From Hyparrhenia diplandra (taxonomy: Eukaryota > Streptophyta > Magnoliopsida > Poales > Poaceae): 64,000 nt of DNA. Shown here piece after piece: positions 1-11,343 of this stretch. Numbering within the stretch: the stretch's first letter is position 1; the number at the start of each line of letters is the position of its first letter. The position numbers and the translations under genes were made by a program. Under the pieces are notes generated by a model. It saw nothing but the letters and a program-made list of their open reading frames with translations. It made no database searches and was not told where the DNA came from. The DNA lies in NCBI GenBank assembly GCA_015847255.1, contig JADLZK010010869.1, positions 62,001 through 126,000 of the forward strand. Reading direction: 5' to 3'.

Positions 1-792
1 CCCAAAGTGGGAAAATATAGGAGAAAACACCATGATAATCATGTGTATGCCCTTACAATATCATCCTAAAAAACCCCTCGTGGGGAAAAACAAGATGATA
101 TGACATACATAATGCTGATATTGCCTCATTAAAAACTTCATATGAGAAACCATCAAAGTAAAACTCATATAAAGAAAAGAGTACAATATGATGCACAAAA
201 GATTTATTTATTCAAATTTACTCCCCGATTTTTCGCAAGTCTCTAAGCCTCTTCATACCAATTCCTTCAACACATTTATGAAAAATGGTGAATATGGTAG
301 AGATTTTGTGAATAACTCACATGACATAGTTTGCGTAATCTCAATAACTTGGGAGTAATATGCTTAGTCAAGTTACTCTTGATGTAACCTAATTATATTT
401 GTGCAACACAAGCAAGCATTATCTTTAAAGATAATTCCACATAACTTTAATATGTGGTCAATCATTCTCGCGAAGTCAAACACACTCATGTGATGCTTCA
501 TTATACATTTATCTCAGAATGATTAGTGGAAGTAGACACTAAAGTCTGCTTGGAAGATTTCAAGCAATGGTTGTTACACCATTAAAACCGATGCGGGATC
601 TATCATTATGGGGAAGGATAGATAGCCAACATTTTCTATGTATAGGCACCTTGCTATACATACATCCCAGATAAAATGTTAAGGCTATAAGCCTAAACAA
701 AGTTTGGTTTCACCCAAATCTTTTCATTTCAAACTCCATCTTCAAATGATGACAAGTTTGATTGATTATGTATCCCTTATGCTCAAGGAATA
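1..792. mobile_element. Probable LTR-retrotransposon fragment (copia-like)
   Basis: This AT-rich stretch has no supportable reading frame. Around 120-210 it carries a motif (TGCCTCATTAAAAAC followed by an AAGAGTACAA-type run) that I associate with regions near the ends of plant Ty1/copia elements. It stops where the gypsy LTR begins at 793. The assignment rests on remembered sequence style only; it could equally be part of another retroelement into which the gypsy element inserted. Confidence 0.3.
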
Positions 793-3670
793 TGTCACAC
801 CCGATTTTAAGAACAAAACCAGATATATTCTATATGTGAGCCTAGGAAGCCAAATCTCACATATAGCGACAAATAATGGAAATATCAAAAACATATGCTT
901 ATAATATAACGAACTTAGTTCAAGAAACATAACCTTAGATAGCAACAACGGAAAGCACTCGATCTTCAAGTGTGAACTCCACAGATCCAATTGACCGGTT
1001 GATCACAAGCCTAAACTCCTCCCCGAGGTGTGGGGGAAATTGCAAGAGTGAGTCCATGTCGAACTCAGCAAATATAACATGGGGTTCATGAGGCTCAAAA
1101 GGTAGAGACATCGGCTTAAATGCGGTTAGCATTTTATTGAGTCACAATTTTAAGATTAATTAAACATATGTTGTGCTTAAGCCCCAAATACCCACATAAA
1201 TAATAATAAGAACAATAATTCTCATCAAGGTCACCACCATCATCATCAACCAGAATCTCTGTCTCCTCATCCTCTTCATCAAGTGAACCACTATTCCATT
1301 AGTTTTCCGGGTCGCTCGTGACCGTGAGCACGGCTGACATACCAGTTTTACTCTTGCTTGAGAGAGGTGTACACTTTCACTGTGAGTCATGATTCCCAAA
1401 TGCATGGGTTTGCAAGGCCCAAAACACCGGTCACCATATGAAGTCTTTCAAATTCCCCTAACTAGTCGGTTAGCGTCCCGCAGGGGAGCGGCTAGGCGAA
1501 TGGAACCCAACACGGTGCCACTCTTAAAACCTAGGCTACCGCAAGATCGGCTACAACTAACAAACTAGAAAAGTTCCTCATACTTGACTAGAGCCATGTG
1601 GCCCTCACAGATGTCTTGTATGTCCCAGCTTTTGCCAAAGGATAAGTCCTTATGGAGAGCCAAGAGAATCATGTAAAAAGGCATGAACTCTCTCGCCCTA
1701 AAGTCCATGTTGCTAAAAAACATATTTTCAACATTGTTGCATATCACCTTTAGTCAAAATTCGGATCATAAAACTTATGTTCAAGCACTAGCAAGTACTA
1801 CCCATATGCACTTCAACCCATAGGTAACAAGGTACAGGATAACAATAGACTAGGATATCCTTAAGGGTGTAACAAAATTAGACACATGCAATATGAATTG
1901 TATAATTAAAGGTGAATAGGACAACAAAGATAATCCCATGCTATACTTGCCTTAAAAAGTAAAGATCCTTCTTCACGTCCAAAACTTCAAATAAGTCCTT
2001 GACCACTGCTTCTTGATCCCCACGTAAAGCTCACCGACTATATCGATCGTCACGCAAAGAACAAACAAGCATCCACACATTCATACACGATGCAAACAAA
2101 AGAGATATCATGAGAACAGTACACCAACAGCAATAAAATAAATTAAAAAAGGTTGTAAAACAAAAGTACACGTCACTACGATCACATAGACGCCGAATTT
2201 CACCGAAATCGGAGCTAAAACGACGAAGATACGCATTAAACAAGATTAGCATTAATAAAATAATAAATTTAAATACAAAATCAAAATTTAAAAGTTTAAA
2301 AAGTTGATTAACAGTTACATAAACATATAGATGACGAGATTACGAACCCAACGCAAGTTGAACGGAGCTAATCGGATTTAAAATGACAAAGATATGAACA
2401 TTTGAAATCAGTGGCAAACTTGTAATTAGACTGAAGTTCATTTCGGATTTAAAACAAATGAAATTCTTTTATAAAACGGATCCAGGGACCTATACATAAT
2501 TAACTATAGATCTGGAGGACTCTTTAACAAAACAGCCGAATGAAGGGGTATCCTTCGATCTGGGTCGTTGGATCACGAATCGACGGTAAGGAATGGATCG
2601 GGAGGGAAGGGCGGCGCCTCCGCCGGACATGAAGCAGGCCACGGTGGTTGGCCATGGACGCCGGCGAGGAGCTCGCCGGAAAAATGAAATCAGGCCCTAC
2701 CGGCCACCAAACCGGACGCGGCCGGGACCAAACGAAAGCGGGGATCAAGGGCTTCTCACCACTGACGAAAACGGCGGGCGAGATGGTCTGAAGACGACGA
2801 ACGGACGGGAGTGGCGGACTGCTCCGACCTGCAAAGTTCGGCGACATGCTGTGAGCGATAAAACGCACGAAACGATGGAAATAAAGCAGCGGCGAGTTCG
2901 CAAGGGCAACGCGAAGCTCGGCACGAGTCTTACGACGATGAAGATGCGACAGAAACGACGAAGTCGCGGACGAGCAAGGCGGCAGTTCCACCTAGGGTTC
3001 GACGCGGCGCTGTTCTTCTCGGCGAGTGCGGTAGCGAATCGCGAGAGAACGAAAAGGGCGACGCGGCGCTGGCTGCACGGCATAAGTAGGCAGGGTGCAC
3101 GCGCGTATTCAAGGAAAGGCACCGAAGGAGGAAACGCACGCTGGATTGACGGAGCCAGTTTCAACGCGATACGAACGGGCGACGACGGCGTTCGCGAGAA
3201 GGCGAGGTGCGTGCGCTGGTGCTGTGCTCGCTGGTTCAAGCTGGGCTGGCCTTTGGCCCAAGTCGAGAAGGAGAGAGAGGGCCAGGCTTCTGGGCTTGCC
3301 AGCAGGGAAGGGAAAATAGGCCAACGGCCGAGAACAAGGAAATCAGGCCACGGGCCAAAGCAAATGAGCAAGCCACGCTGGCCAGAAAGGAAAAAGAAAT
3401 GGGGAGGAAAAAGAAAATCCTTTTTCTTTTTATTTGAACTCCATTTCAAAATGCTTTTCAAAAGAATTTGAATACCATTTCAATTCAAACCAAAGCTAGG
3501 CAGTACAAAATAAATAATGCACCAGCATGCATGCCACATCAATGTTGCTAGCCCCTATGATAAATTTTAATTTAATAAAAATTTATTTACCTATATTTGA
3601 TGACCACATAAATACATAAATAAATCAAATTTTTATCTATTTCAAAAGGAGCAAAATTTAGGGTGTTACA
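793..3670 (-). repeat. 3' LTR of the gypsy element
   Basis: On minus this LTR opens with TGTAACACCC and closes with GGGTGTGACA, the short inverted TG..CA termini expected of a Ty3/gypsy LTR. It is about 2.88 kb. Positions about 2590-3440 are strongly GC-rich and produce long overlapping frames on both strands, which are compositional shadows. Its right edge abuts the polypurine tract, which fixes it as the 3' LTR of a minus-strand element. Confidence 0.85.
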
Positions 3671-3688
3671 ATTCTACCCCCTTAAGAG
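3671..3688 (-). other. Polypurine tract of the gypsy element
   Basis: Read on minus, the bases beside the 3' LTR are CTTAAGGGGGTAGAAT. This is a G-rich purine run in the place where plus-strand DNA synthesis of a retrotransposon is primed. Its position directly next to the LTR terminus is the main support. Confidence 0.7.
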
Positions 3689-3900
3689 GAATCTCGTCCC
3701 GAGATTCGGAAAAAAGATGATAAAGGAGATAAGGGATACTCAGACTTTATATCTTCACTTTGTTCATACATTATCCAAAGACATTTGTTTCTCTAGCTCA
3801 TACAAAACTTCATCTTCAACAAAGAAACATATGACATATCATTTACGCTTTGGAACCCAAATGTGTCCTAAACTCAAAATATGAGTTCCTTCTCCATGTT

Positions 3901-4465
3901 TTAGTGTAACCCTTCCGATGACGTTGCTTTGACTTCCATCATTTCTCCTGACTTCACTCTCACTAGCACGGTTTTGTTTGCACCTTGGATCACTGCCCGT
4001 CGTGATGTTAGCCAATCTACCCCCAATATTACATCAATGCTTGAATGATTCAGGACCAAAAGTTTTGCTTCAGAGGCTACCCCATTGAAATTAAATTTGA
4101 CCTTGGGGCAATGCAATGTGGCTTTAATTTCTCCTTCTGGTAACTTAACTCTCATGACTTTCTTCACGGTATGCTTAATCAAAGGATTCCTTTTCACAAA
4201 ATCAGCAGAAATAAAAGAATGTGAAGCTCCACCGGCCGAACAACACCGATGCGGGCTTGGAGTTGACTAAGAATGTGCCCAACACAACATCTTTGTCCTC
4301 TCGTGCAGATTCCATAGTCACATGGTTAACTTTACCCCATAAATAGTTTCTATGTTTCTTGTTTTTGTGGCGAGGTTGTTGTTGTTGCATCTCTAAGGAA
4401 TTGTCCTCATGTTCTCCATAGCACTTGTTACCCGTATAGAGATTATTGGGGACACTATCCTCCAT
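3901..4465 (-). pseudogene. Gypsy aspartic protease remnant (second protease)
   Basis: Two overlapping minus frames make up a retroviral-type aspartic protease of the plant gypsy RVP_2 family. The upstream frame (4465-4202) has the conserved lead-in VNHVTMESAREDKDVVLGTF. The downstream frame (4197-3901) has the second conserved block ILGVDWL. At the active site the expected DSGAS loop is broken: a frameshift follows VLF, and the other frame reads GGASHSFISA without the catalytic Asp. The enzyme would normally cut the gag-pol polyprotein. Here it lies directly downstream of gag and only a few hundred bases from the 3' LTR, with no pol in between. Confidence 0.8.
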
Positions 4466-4476
4466 TGGTATGTCAT

Positions 4477-5379
4477 TTAGCTCTCTTGGAGTAAAGTGTG
4501 ATCATCGTTCTGGTCCTCCCTGTTGGAACCGGTGAAGGTCCCGGGAAGATTCAAGATCCCACGGATCAAGTGACTCTCGATACTGCTGGAATTCTTGCTC
4601 AGGGGTGTAAGAGAGGCATGAATTGTTTTCCATAGATTGACTCTGCCTTTTCTTTCTCTTTTCATCCATCTTCTGACGCATGTTCTCAATTACAATTGCC
4701 CTACCCACCATTGTTTCAAAGTTAGGATACACACTAGACATCATCTGGTCGAAGCCTATCATCATTCAATCCTCTTATAAAGCATTTCTGCTTATCGGCG
4801 TCATTCTCCACCGCTCTTGGAGCATACCGTGACAACCTAGTGAACATGTCACGATACTCACGCACTGACATGGATCCTTGCTTCAAGCTATGGAACTCAT
4901 CTATCTTAAGCGTCACTTCTCCTTCTCGAGACATGATAAGATCTGAATGCAACTTTGAAATCTTCCCAACCGATATGATCTCGCGATATGGTTGTGTAAC
5001 CCGGAATAGTTCCCACCAATGTAGTGCAGTTCCTTGCAGTTGACCGGAAGCAAAAAGCACCTTCTCATGGTCATCACACTGAGCTATAACAAGTTGTCGC
5101 TCCACAGTTCTAAGCCAATCTTCAGCTTCTATTGGATTACTTGTATTACTGAATGTCGGTGGGTGTCCCTTCGTAAATTCACTGGCGCTTGTAAATTGGA
5201 GGTGCTTGTTGTTGGTTGTTCAACACACCTTGAGCAATAGCATGAAGTATTTGAGTATGTGTTGCCAAAACTTGCTTTATAGTTGGAGGTTTTGATGGTG
5301 GGAGATTAGAATTGGGAACATTCCTTCTAGCACCATGTTTAGCACTTCTCCTAGTTGAGACCATCTGTTTCCAAGACAC
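4477..5379 (-). pseudogene. Gypsy gag (capsid) remnant
   Basis: Minus-strand frames 5379-5179, 5105-4734 and 4765-4502 together resemble a plant gypsy gag. The N-terminal part contains MVSTRRSAKHGARRN, a typical gag start. The middle part has the retrotransposon gag domain signature LQGTALHWWELF and, about 45 residues later, SVREYRDMFTRLSRYAP. A charged tail rich in Arg, Lys and Gln follows. Several frameshifts separate the parts. Gag would form the particle that packages the element RNA. No CCHC zinc knuckle is seen in this copy; one occurs instead in the 6255-7256 frame. Confidence 0.8.
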
Positions 5380-6254
5380 ATGTGTTAGAATCTAGTTCTC
5401 CATAGCATTTTTAGTTCTAGGTTCATGAGATGTTAGATAACAAGAGAGACAAGAACAATCCAACCCTGGAAACATATGAAACTTCACCTCACAAATCTTT
5501 TCACTTGGCTACCCTCCTTAAGAAAAATCAGCTAGGGGCACCGAGCTAACATGCATCTTATTTTGAGTGAGTTAACTTATCATGAAGACCTTTGGTATCC
5601 AAGAGAAAACTTGTGTGCATAGGCAAGAACAAGTAATCTGAAAAATTCTCGCGGGCAGAAAAATAGCAGCACAGTAAAACTGCTCTAACTCCTTTTCTAT
5701 TAATCCGATGAGGTTGTGGTTTACACCGTTGGAAAGCTTATCAAATCCTCTACAACTCTCTTATATAAAACTTTTCCTGATTCATCACTTAACTTGGTCA
5801 AAAATAGTGTACAACAGAAACTACTCCAGATTTTGACAGCACAGATACATCATTTTGTGATTTTTGTAACTCTCAAATTGTAACAGCTATAAGGATGATT
5901 CTTGTGCCCAGAGAAAGATGTAGAAGTGTACTTTTATCCAAAATTTTCTCACGATTTTTGGTTGCACAAGAACAGAGATATCTACCAAAGAAGATAGGAT
6001 AAGGAAAACAAGTGATAAGCAAAACCCAACTATTTATTCATTAATCCTTATGCCTTAAATATATAATCTAAATGAAATTGTGATCAAATACCACAAGGTC
6101 ATACACTCATTACAAAGATCCGAACCAAGCATTAATCATAAGCACAAAGCAACTAAGCACTTGAAGGTTCACAAGGCATACAAGACCGACTTGACTCAAC
6201 TTCGTGACTAACGTTTTTATTACATAAGGGACATAAACTCCTATTTCCTAACCA
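5380..6254 (-). other. Non-coding spacer inside the gypsy element
   Basis: AT-rich sequence between the two coding blocks of the element, with no credible frame on either strand. It follows the stop of the protease-zinc-knuckle frame and precedes gag, so it may have served as an internal leader. I see no promoter motif that I would defend. Confidence 0.4.
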
Positions 6255-7256
6255 TCATAAGGTGGTTGATCCTTCTCGTGGACAAGAGTAAGACATATGC
6301 CCTTCTTGTTGGCAACGAAAACACCTTCTTTTTATTGGATCCTTGATGATATCATGCTTCACCGGATTGCTACTTGATGCACCACCCGACTTGTTGCTTA
6401 CCTCGCTTGGATTTTTCGGTTGAAATTCCTTGTATGTAATAGTCCATCCATCTATGCATACCTCGGTTGGCATAGGTACAGGTTGGGTAACTTTTAACTC
6501 TTTATTATCCGACTTCATTGGACTAGGAATCAAAACTGGATGGGCCAATGTAGTAGAACTCAATTGTTGACTGCCTTCGAATGGTGGTTCTACTGAGATA
6601 ACCTTCCTCTTCTTATCTTCATTGGCATCATAATCAATATTCACCTTGACTTCTCCTTTATTTGACTTGATTTGGAGACAAGGAAATCCATAATGCTTAC
6701 AACACTGACATTGACCCTGAATTTCTTGCATCTTACTGCCCTCATCTTCAGGTAAGCTAGGCTCATGTTCCTTGAGTAAAGGTTCTATACCCTTATATTC
6801 AATTCTTTCTCCTGTCGGGGTTGTTATGAGCACCGATCGTCGGTCATATTGAATCAACCCTTTGCGGGAACAGAACCACCCCATACCAAGAATCACATCG
6901 ATCTCTATTAACTCCAGTACATTGAGGTTTTCCTTAAAGTCCCTTCCATTCATGACAATGCTAACCTTTGGGCATACATAACTTGACTTCATTTCACCTT
7001 CTGGAGTATAGACAACTAGTGGTTTTCCTCATGGAACTTTCATTATCTTCTGATCCTCCACGTACATGGCAGAGATGAAGGAATGCGAGGCACTAGGGTC
7101 GAACAAAACCTTGGCCCTTGCCGAGTTCATTAAGATTGAACCATACATCACTTTCTTAGCTACACGAATGTCATTCATATTCACATGTTTCAACCTTCCA
7201 TGGGTGCATTTTTGCTTCTCTTTTCCTTCTTGAGCTTGCTTCTCGTTACGGTCCAT
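6255..7256 (-). pseudogene. Protease-like frame with C-terminal CCHC zinc knuckle
   Basis: One minus-strand frame runs from 7256 to 6255 with a single in-frame TGA at about 7029-7031. The N-terminal part has the RVP_2 lead-in (KHVNMNDIRVAKKVMYGS) and an active-site-like loop VLFDPSASHSFIS. The Asp is kept, but the usual Ser/Thr-Gly is replaced by Pro-Ser. The second protease block reads DVILGMGWF. A linker of about 150 residues follows, then a zinc knuckle of the form C-x2-C-x4-H-x4-C (CFRCQQEGHMSYSC) 8 residues before the stop. The order protease-then-knuckle, directly after the primer-binding site, is unlike standard gag-pol. It may be a non-proteolytic RNA-binding protein of a non-autonomous family, now inactivated. 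Confidence 0.78.
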
Positions 7257-7424
7257 CTATTTTAGAAAGAGAGAGAAAAGTTAGAATGGATTCAAATTTT
7301 CATAAAGAATAAAGTTAACATTTTGCAAATAGCAAGGTCTCAGAGGAAGCAAGAATTAGGCAAAGATAGAAAGGCATCCTAAACGTCCCAGTTCTAACTA
7401 GGCTTGCGTCCTACAGTCAGCATT

Positions 7425-7436
7425 GCTTTGATACCA
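7425..7436 (-). other. Primer-binding site (initiator tRNA-Met)
   Basis: On minus, three bases beyond the 5' LTR end, the sequence is TGGTATCAAAGC. This is one mismatch from the canonical plant TGGTATCAGAGC complement of the initiator tRNA-Met 3' end. It sets the direction of the element and identifies 7440-7873 as 5' LTR. Confidence 0.85.
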
Positions 7437-7439
7437 CTT

Positions 7440-7873
7440 TGTCACACCCGATTTTAAGAACAAAACTAGATATATTCTATATGTGAGCCTAGGAAGCCAA
7501 ATCTCACATATAGCGACAAATAATGGAAATATCAAAAACATATGCTTATAATATAACGAACTTAGTTCAAGAAACATAACCTTAGATAGCAACAACGGAA
7601 AGCACTCTGATCTTCAGGTGTGAACTCCACAGGATCCAACTGACTGGTTGATCACAAGCCTAAACTCCTCCCGAGGGGTGGGGGAAATTGCAAGAGTGAG
7701 TACATGTCGAACTCAGCAAATATAACATGGGGTTCATGAGGCTCAAAAGGTAGACACCGGCTTAAATGCGGTTAGCATTTTATTGAGTCACAATTTTAAG
7801 ATTAATTAAACATATGTTGTGCTTAAGCCCCAAATACCCACATAAATAATAATAAGAACAATAATTCTCATCA
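7440..7873 (-). repeat. Truncated 5' LTR of the gypsy element
   Basis: Matches 793-1227 almost base for base, beginning with TGTCACACCC on plus. The identity ends sharply at CTCATCA. Only the R/U5-side 434 bases remain, so the LTR promoter is lost and the element cannot be transcribed from its own 5' end. Confidence 0.85.
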
Positions 7874-8274
7874 TTAGAATATTAAGAATATTCTCAACAG
7901 AAGCGCTGTCCGCGTCGGCAGCGTCAGTTTTGTTTCGTCCGCATGGCCAGCTGGGGGCCGCAGCCACGTCGGATGCCAGTGCCCGCCACCACGTCCATCG
8001 ATCACCATCGTGGGCGACAAGGCTAGGGGCGCATAGCCGCACGGCGCAACGGACGCGTCTAGAGGATCCAAGCCGGGCCGGGTGTTAAGAACAAGGCATC
8101 GACTACTGTTCAAGATCCGGCACCAGCTGGAAGAGGCCGCAACGAAGGAAGCCCCGTGTGGAGCAAGAAGCCCAGCGTGAGGGTTGCCGGGCTAGTTGCT
8201 TTCCTTCCCTCCACGTTGGCATCACCTGGCTTCTCTTTCTCGGCGCCTCTATATGTAAGTATGTAATAACCAAT
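7874..8274 (+). promoter_or_regulatory. Upstream region of REP1
   Basis: Part of this segment (about 8030-8260) is clearly related to the region just upstream of REP2 (about 59340-59470). Both contain an ACGGCGCAACG-type stretch, a CGTCTAGA motif and the block TCCACGTTGGCATCACCTGG, then a TATA-like sequence (TATATGTA at about 8251). Two copies sharing it suggests a conserved promoter. A hAT element now separates it from the coding start. Confidence 0.6.
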
Positions 8275-8282
8275 ACTAAGCG

Positions 8283-9097
8283 CAGGGGCGGATGCACGGG
8301 GGCTGCCGGGCTCTAATCCCCTGGGAGGCAAATTTCCCATGCTAATCACTGTACTTAGGCATTAAATCATCATTATGTTTCTTGATTTGTGTTGAATAAC
8401 CATTAAATAACACCCCCCCCCCCCGAGACTCATCCTAGCTCCGCCCCTGCGTTTTTTATACCGACCGGACTAAGGAAACCGTCGGGTCCGAAACGGTAAA
8501 CCGGACCCGATTACGGTAAAACCGGCCGGATTACCGGACGGTTCCAAATTTGAATTCAATTGAATTCAAACGGCGCCGGTGATCGGTAAGAATCCGGTTT
8601 ACCGGGCGGTTTGAATTTATACCGCCCGGTTTGAGCGGTTTACCGAGCGGTTTGAGCAGATTTGAACGGTTTTTTCAAAATTCAAAATGTAATTTTTTTA
8701 TAAAATGCTAAAAAATTCCTAAAAATACTTCATGATTTGTAGAATCCAATGATGTCAAAATTACTTAAATTTGAGTGTGTTTAGTATGTTTTTCGACCTT
8801 CATGATTTAATGGGCCTTAATGGGCCGGGTGTGTATTTTTTTTTTTTTTTTTTCAAACTTAGATTTGAAATTTTTTATACCAAACCAACTCCAATTTGAC
8901 AAATTTTTATACCATTGGCTTCTATAAATCATGAACTATTTTATAGAATATTTTCAACATTTTTTTTCAAATTTTCAAATTTGAATTTGACGGTTTTTTT
9001 TACCGCCCGCCGCGGTAACCGGACCGGGCGGTAAGTCCGTTACCGCGGTAAGCCGCGGGTTTACCGAGCGGTAAAAAAAACGCAGGCTCCGCCCCTG
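8283..9097. mobile_element. Non-autonomous hAT-like element
   Basis: The element begins CAGGGGCGGA and ends TCCGCCCCTG, a perfect 10-bp terminal inverted repeat. It is flanked by the 8-bp direct repeat ACTAAGCG (8275-8282 and 9098-9105), the length expected for the hAT superfamily. There is no transposase frame. An internal CTCCGCCCCTG at about 8439-8449 repeats the right terminus, and 8450-9083 has its own inverted ends (GTTTTTTATACCG / CGGTAAAAAAAAC), so the element is composite. It sits between the REP1 TATA-like box and its start codon. Confidence 0.85.
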
Positions 9098-9212
9098 ACT
9101 AAGCGCAGGCCAATAATCAATAATCCATCCAACAAACACTTGAGCTCCAAACAACCAAAGCCTGATCGGTACTCCACCACTCGCTCAGAAGTCAGAGACG
9201 GAGTTGGAGAGC

Positions 9213-9857
9213 ATGGACCACGGAGGCGAGGGGTGGGGCCGACCACGCTGGAGTCCACGGTCCACCGACTTCGGCATGGCCGGCGTAGTCCAGGGAGGCG
9301 AGGCACATATGACCTCTGCCACCTTACACGGTCACCTCCGCCGCGGTGGCTTCCAACCTAGCGCGGCGGCATATCACACAACACCGCCGAGTTCGCGCGC
9401 GCCATGTCCGGGCCGCGTCCGGCAGCGCAGTGCCTGTCGCCGCGTGTTCCACCGTGAACCCGGACCCGCCGTGGTGTACGACAACATCGGCGAATTCTGG
9501 CGGCAGCTCGGCCTGGCCGGTGCGGTGCTCGTCGACCCGCAGCTCTCCGGTGGAGTCGTCCGGTGCACCACAACTACGGCTAGTCTGCGCTGCAGCCTCG
9601 CTCGGGCGCCGGACGTGGCGTGTGGTGCTTGCCGCCCTCCTCTCGGCTCTCCGGCGCGGTGTACAACGGGGACTACATTCTGCTGCCCCGTCTGAGTGCC
9701 GGACCCCAACACCGGCGTGGTGTACGGCAACTACATCTGGCAGCACAGCCCAGACGCCGGACATGGTGAGGTGTTCGATGGCCTGCTCCTTGGCGGCGTC
9801 GACGCAGTGCACAACGACTACAGCTACTACCCGTGGCAGCCCCGACCGGCCAAGTGA
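9213..9857 (+). pseudogene. REP1: repeat-protein gene copy 1, frameshifted
   Basis: The start ATG (MDHGGEGW...) is set by alignment with REP2, whose first codons also read MDHGGEA. Shared blocks are the N-terminal AxVQGGEAHMTS and RxGFQP, then a downstream AVYNGDYILLP-type unit. A further unit reads GHGEVFDGLLLGGVDAV, ending PWQPRPAK and TGA at 9855. These blocks fall in different frames: the first frame ends early at about 9695, so at least two indels separate them. I do not recognise the family. It looks like a short glycine-rich tandem-repeat protein. A 25-bp A-tract lies about 90 bp after the stop. Confidence 0.6.
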
Positions 9858-9948
9858 TTGGCAGCTGATGTTGCTGATGTTGATTAAAAATACTACAGAA
9901 GTACAGAGTCTTATTTTAAACGCCAACCACCATCACATATTCACTTTC

Positions 9949-9973
9949 AAAAAAAAAAAAAAAAAAAAAAAAA
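9949..9973 (+). repeat. 25-bp A-tract
   Basis: Uninterrupted run of A downstream of REP1. It could be a simple-repeat expansion. A retrocopy tail is less likely, because REP1 keeps promoter homology to REP2 that would not be copied through mRNA. Confidence 0.8.
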
Positions 9974-11110
9974 CCACGAGCACATTTTTAAAATCCAAAT
10001 TTGCAGCAATTACATTAATCAATTCTGAGAGGGTCACTCATTCTTAACCTTAATAGGTAATTATTACATTACAATAAGAAACTAAACACAAAAACTGAGG
10101 AAAGAAGTTTAATTTCTACAGCTACGCCTCTGTACAATGGTCTTGCATCTTTACAAATGTATCAACTTGTGCTCGATCTTGAATTGTGAATGCAATGAGA
10201 CAACAAATAGATGAATACCAAGAGCTGAACCAACCAACCAGAGCTTTAAAATGTCTATGTCTCATCAGGAATACATGCATCAGCTTGTTTCTCAATCCTG
10301 CATATAAAAAGTAAAATTCAGTGCTGTATCAAGTTGGACTAGAAAAAATATTGAGATGTATGCCATTGCAGCAACAAAGCAATCATCCTTGTTCTTCCAT
10401 TAGATAGATATATCTATATGGTAATTGCTATGTCAGTAACATACAAAACTGACTGCAGCAGCTAACACAAGGAAAGAGATATAAACATATTTGACATTAA
10501 CGTTGCTGCCACAATCCTTCAGCCCGTCTAAAAATCTGAACGCCTGGCTCCAAAACTTGTTCCTGAAAGTCTCAATTGGTTTAATGAACAAGGTTTTGAT
10601 TCCTCACGGTTTAAGAGATAGATGGGCTTCAAAGTTCGGTCAGTTTAACTGAAACAGTTCAGATTCAGTTCAGGCAGTTTAACTGAAACTCTCAGTTTCA
10701 GAGCTACTGACAGAGCTACATTGATCAACTATTTAGTGTCCAATTACTGTATCATTGTTACAATAATCATGTTTATCGTCAGCCCATACACTACACGTGC
10801 AAACAACATCAAATTTGTGTATTCGGTTACAGGTGAAATCCATTTTAATTAAGCTTCAAAGTTTGACAAAAACGTTGTCCTTCAGACATTCAGTTTCATA
10901 TTTCAACAACAGCGACTGATGACTATTTTAACTAAGTGATTATTACTGATTAATTTCTTTTCTTCTATCAACAACTTGCATTTGACCAAATGCTGAAATG
11001 CATAGACAGTAGTACAGTACTACTGATTGACATCGTCGTTCAAAAGAAATAGGATTGCAATATTCATGGCAAGTATATATATAGGAAAGAAAAACGCTTA
11101 CACAACAGTA
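9974..11110. repeat. Duplicated intergenic DNA (unit 1)
   Basis: No gene seen. About 10195-10260 and 10620-11110 resemble 14634-14720 and 14720-15290 in the same order; shared runs include CAACCAACCAGAGCTTTAAAATGTC and a GCAGTTTAACTGAAACT motif. This is a degraded direct duplication that places membrane-gene copies A and B in equivalent positions. Confidence 0.6.
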
Positions 11111-11117
11111 ACACAAC

Positions 11118-11123
11118 TTTATT
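11118..11123 (-). terminator. Poly(A) signal for copy A
   Basis: AATAAA on minus, about 220 bp beyond the copy A stop. The equivalent AATAAA is present after copy B at about 15282, so it is conserved between duplicates. Confidence 0.5.
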
Positions 11124-11343
11124 ACACCAACAAATGCACACTGACAGGACATGACAGAGATTCTACAGCAACTACACATGTACAGATATACGGAGTACAA
11201 CTAGAGTAGCAGTACTAATTCAGGTATGGGGCAGGGGCAGGGGCAGAGGCGGCGGCAGTGACTGATTGCCGGTCAGAAGTGGCAATTCAGAGGCGAAGGG
11301 CAGGGGTAACTCTGTAGAGTAAGGTCATGAAATCAATGGAGAA

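Larger units (their letters stand above)
793..7873 (-). mobile_element. Truncated pol-less Ty3/gypsy retrotransposon
   Basis: The element reads on the minus strand. It has a complete 3' LTR (793-3670), a polypurine tract, gag and protease remnants, a protease-zinc-knuckle frame, a primer-binding site complementary to initiator tRNA-Met and a 5' LTR cut off at 7873. Reverse transcriptase, RNase H and integrase are absent, so it would have needed a helper element. The first 434 bases of the two LTRs match closely and then diverge abruptly at 1227/7873. All coding parts carry stops or frameshifts, so it is dead as a protein producer. Family membership near the RIRE3/RIRE8 type is a guess. Confidence 0.85.

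Noticed and set aside
2524..3471. Open frames of 155-292 codons on both strands
   Set aside because: They fall wholly inside the gypsy 3' LTR and reflect GC content; the proteins are Arg- or Ser/Arg-rich without motifs.
9213..9973. REP1 as a processed retrocopy because of the A-tract
   Set aside because: Upstream sequence including the TATA region is shared with REP2, which an mRNA-derived copy would not carry, and no target duplication is seen.
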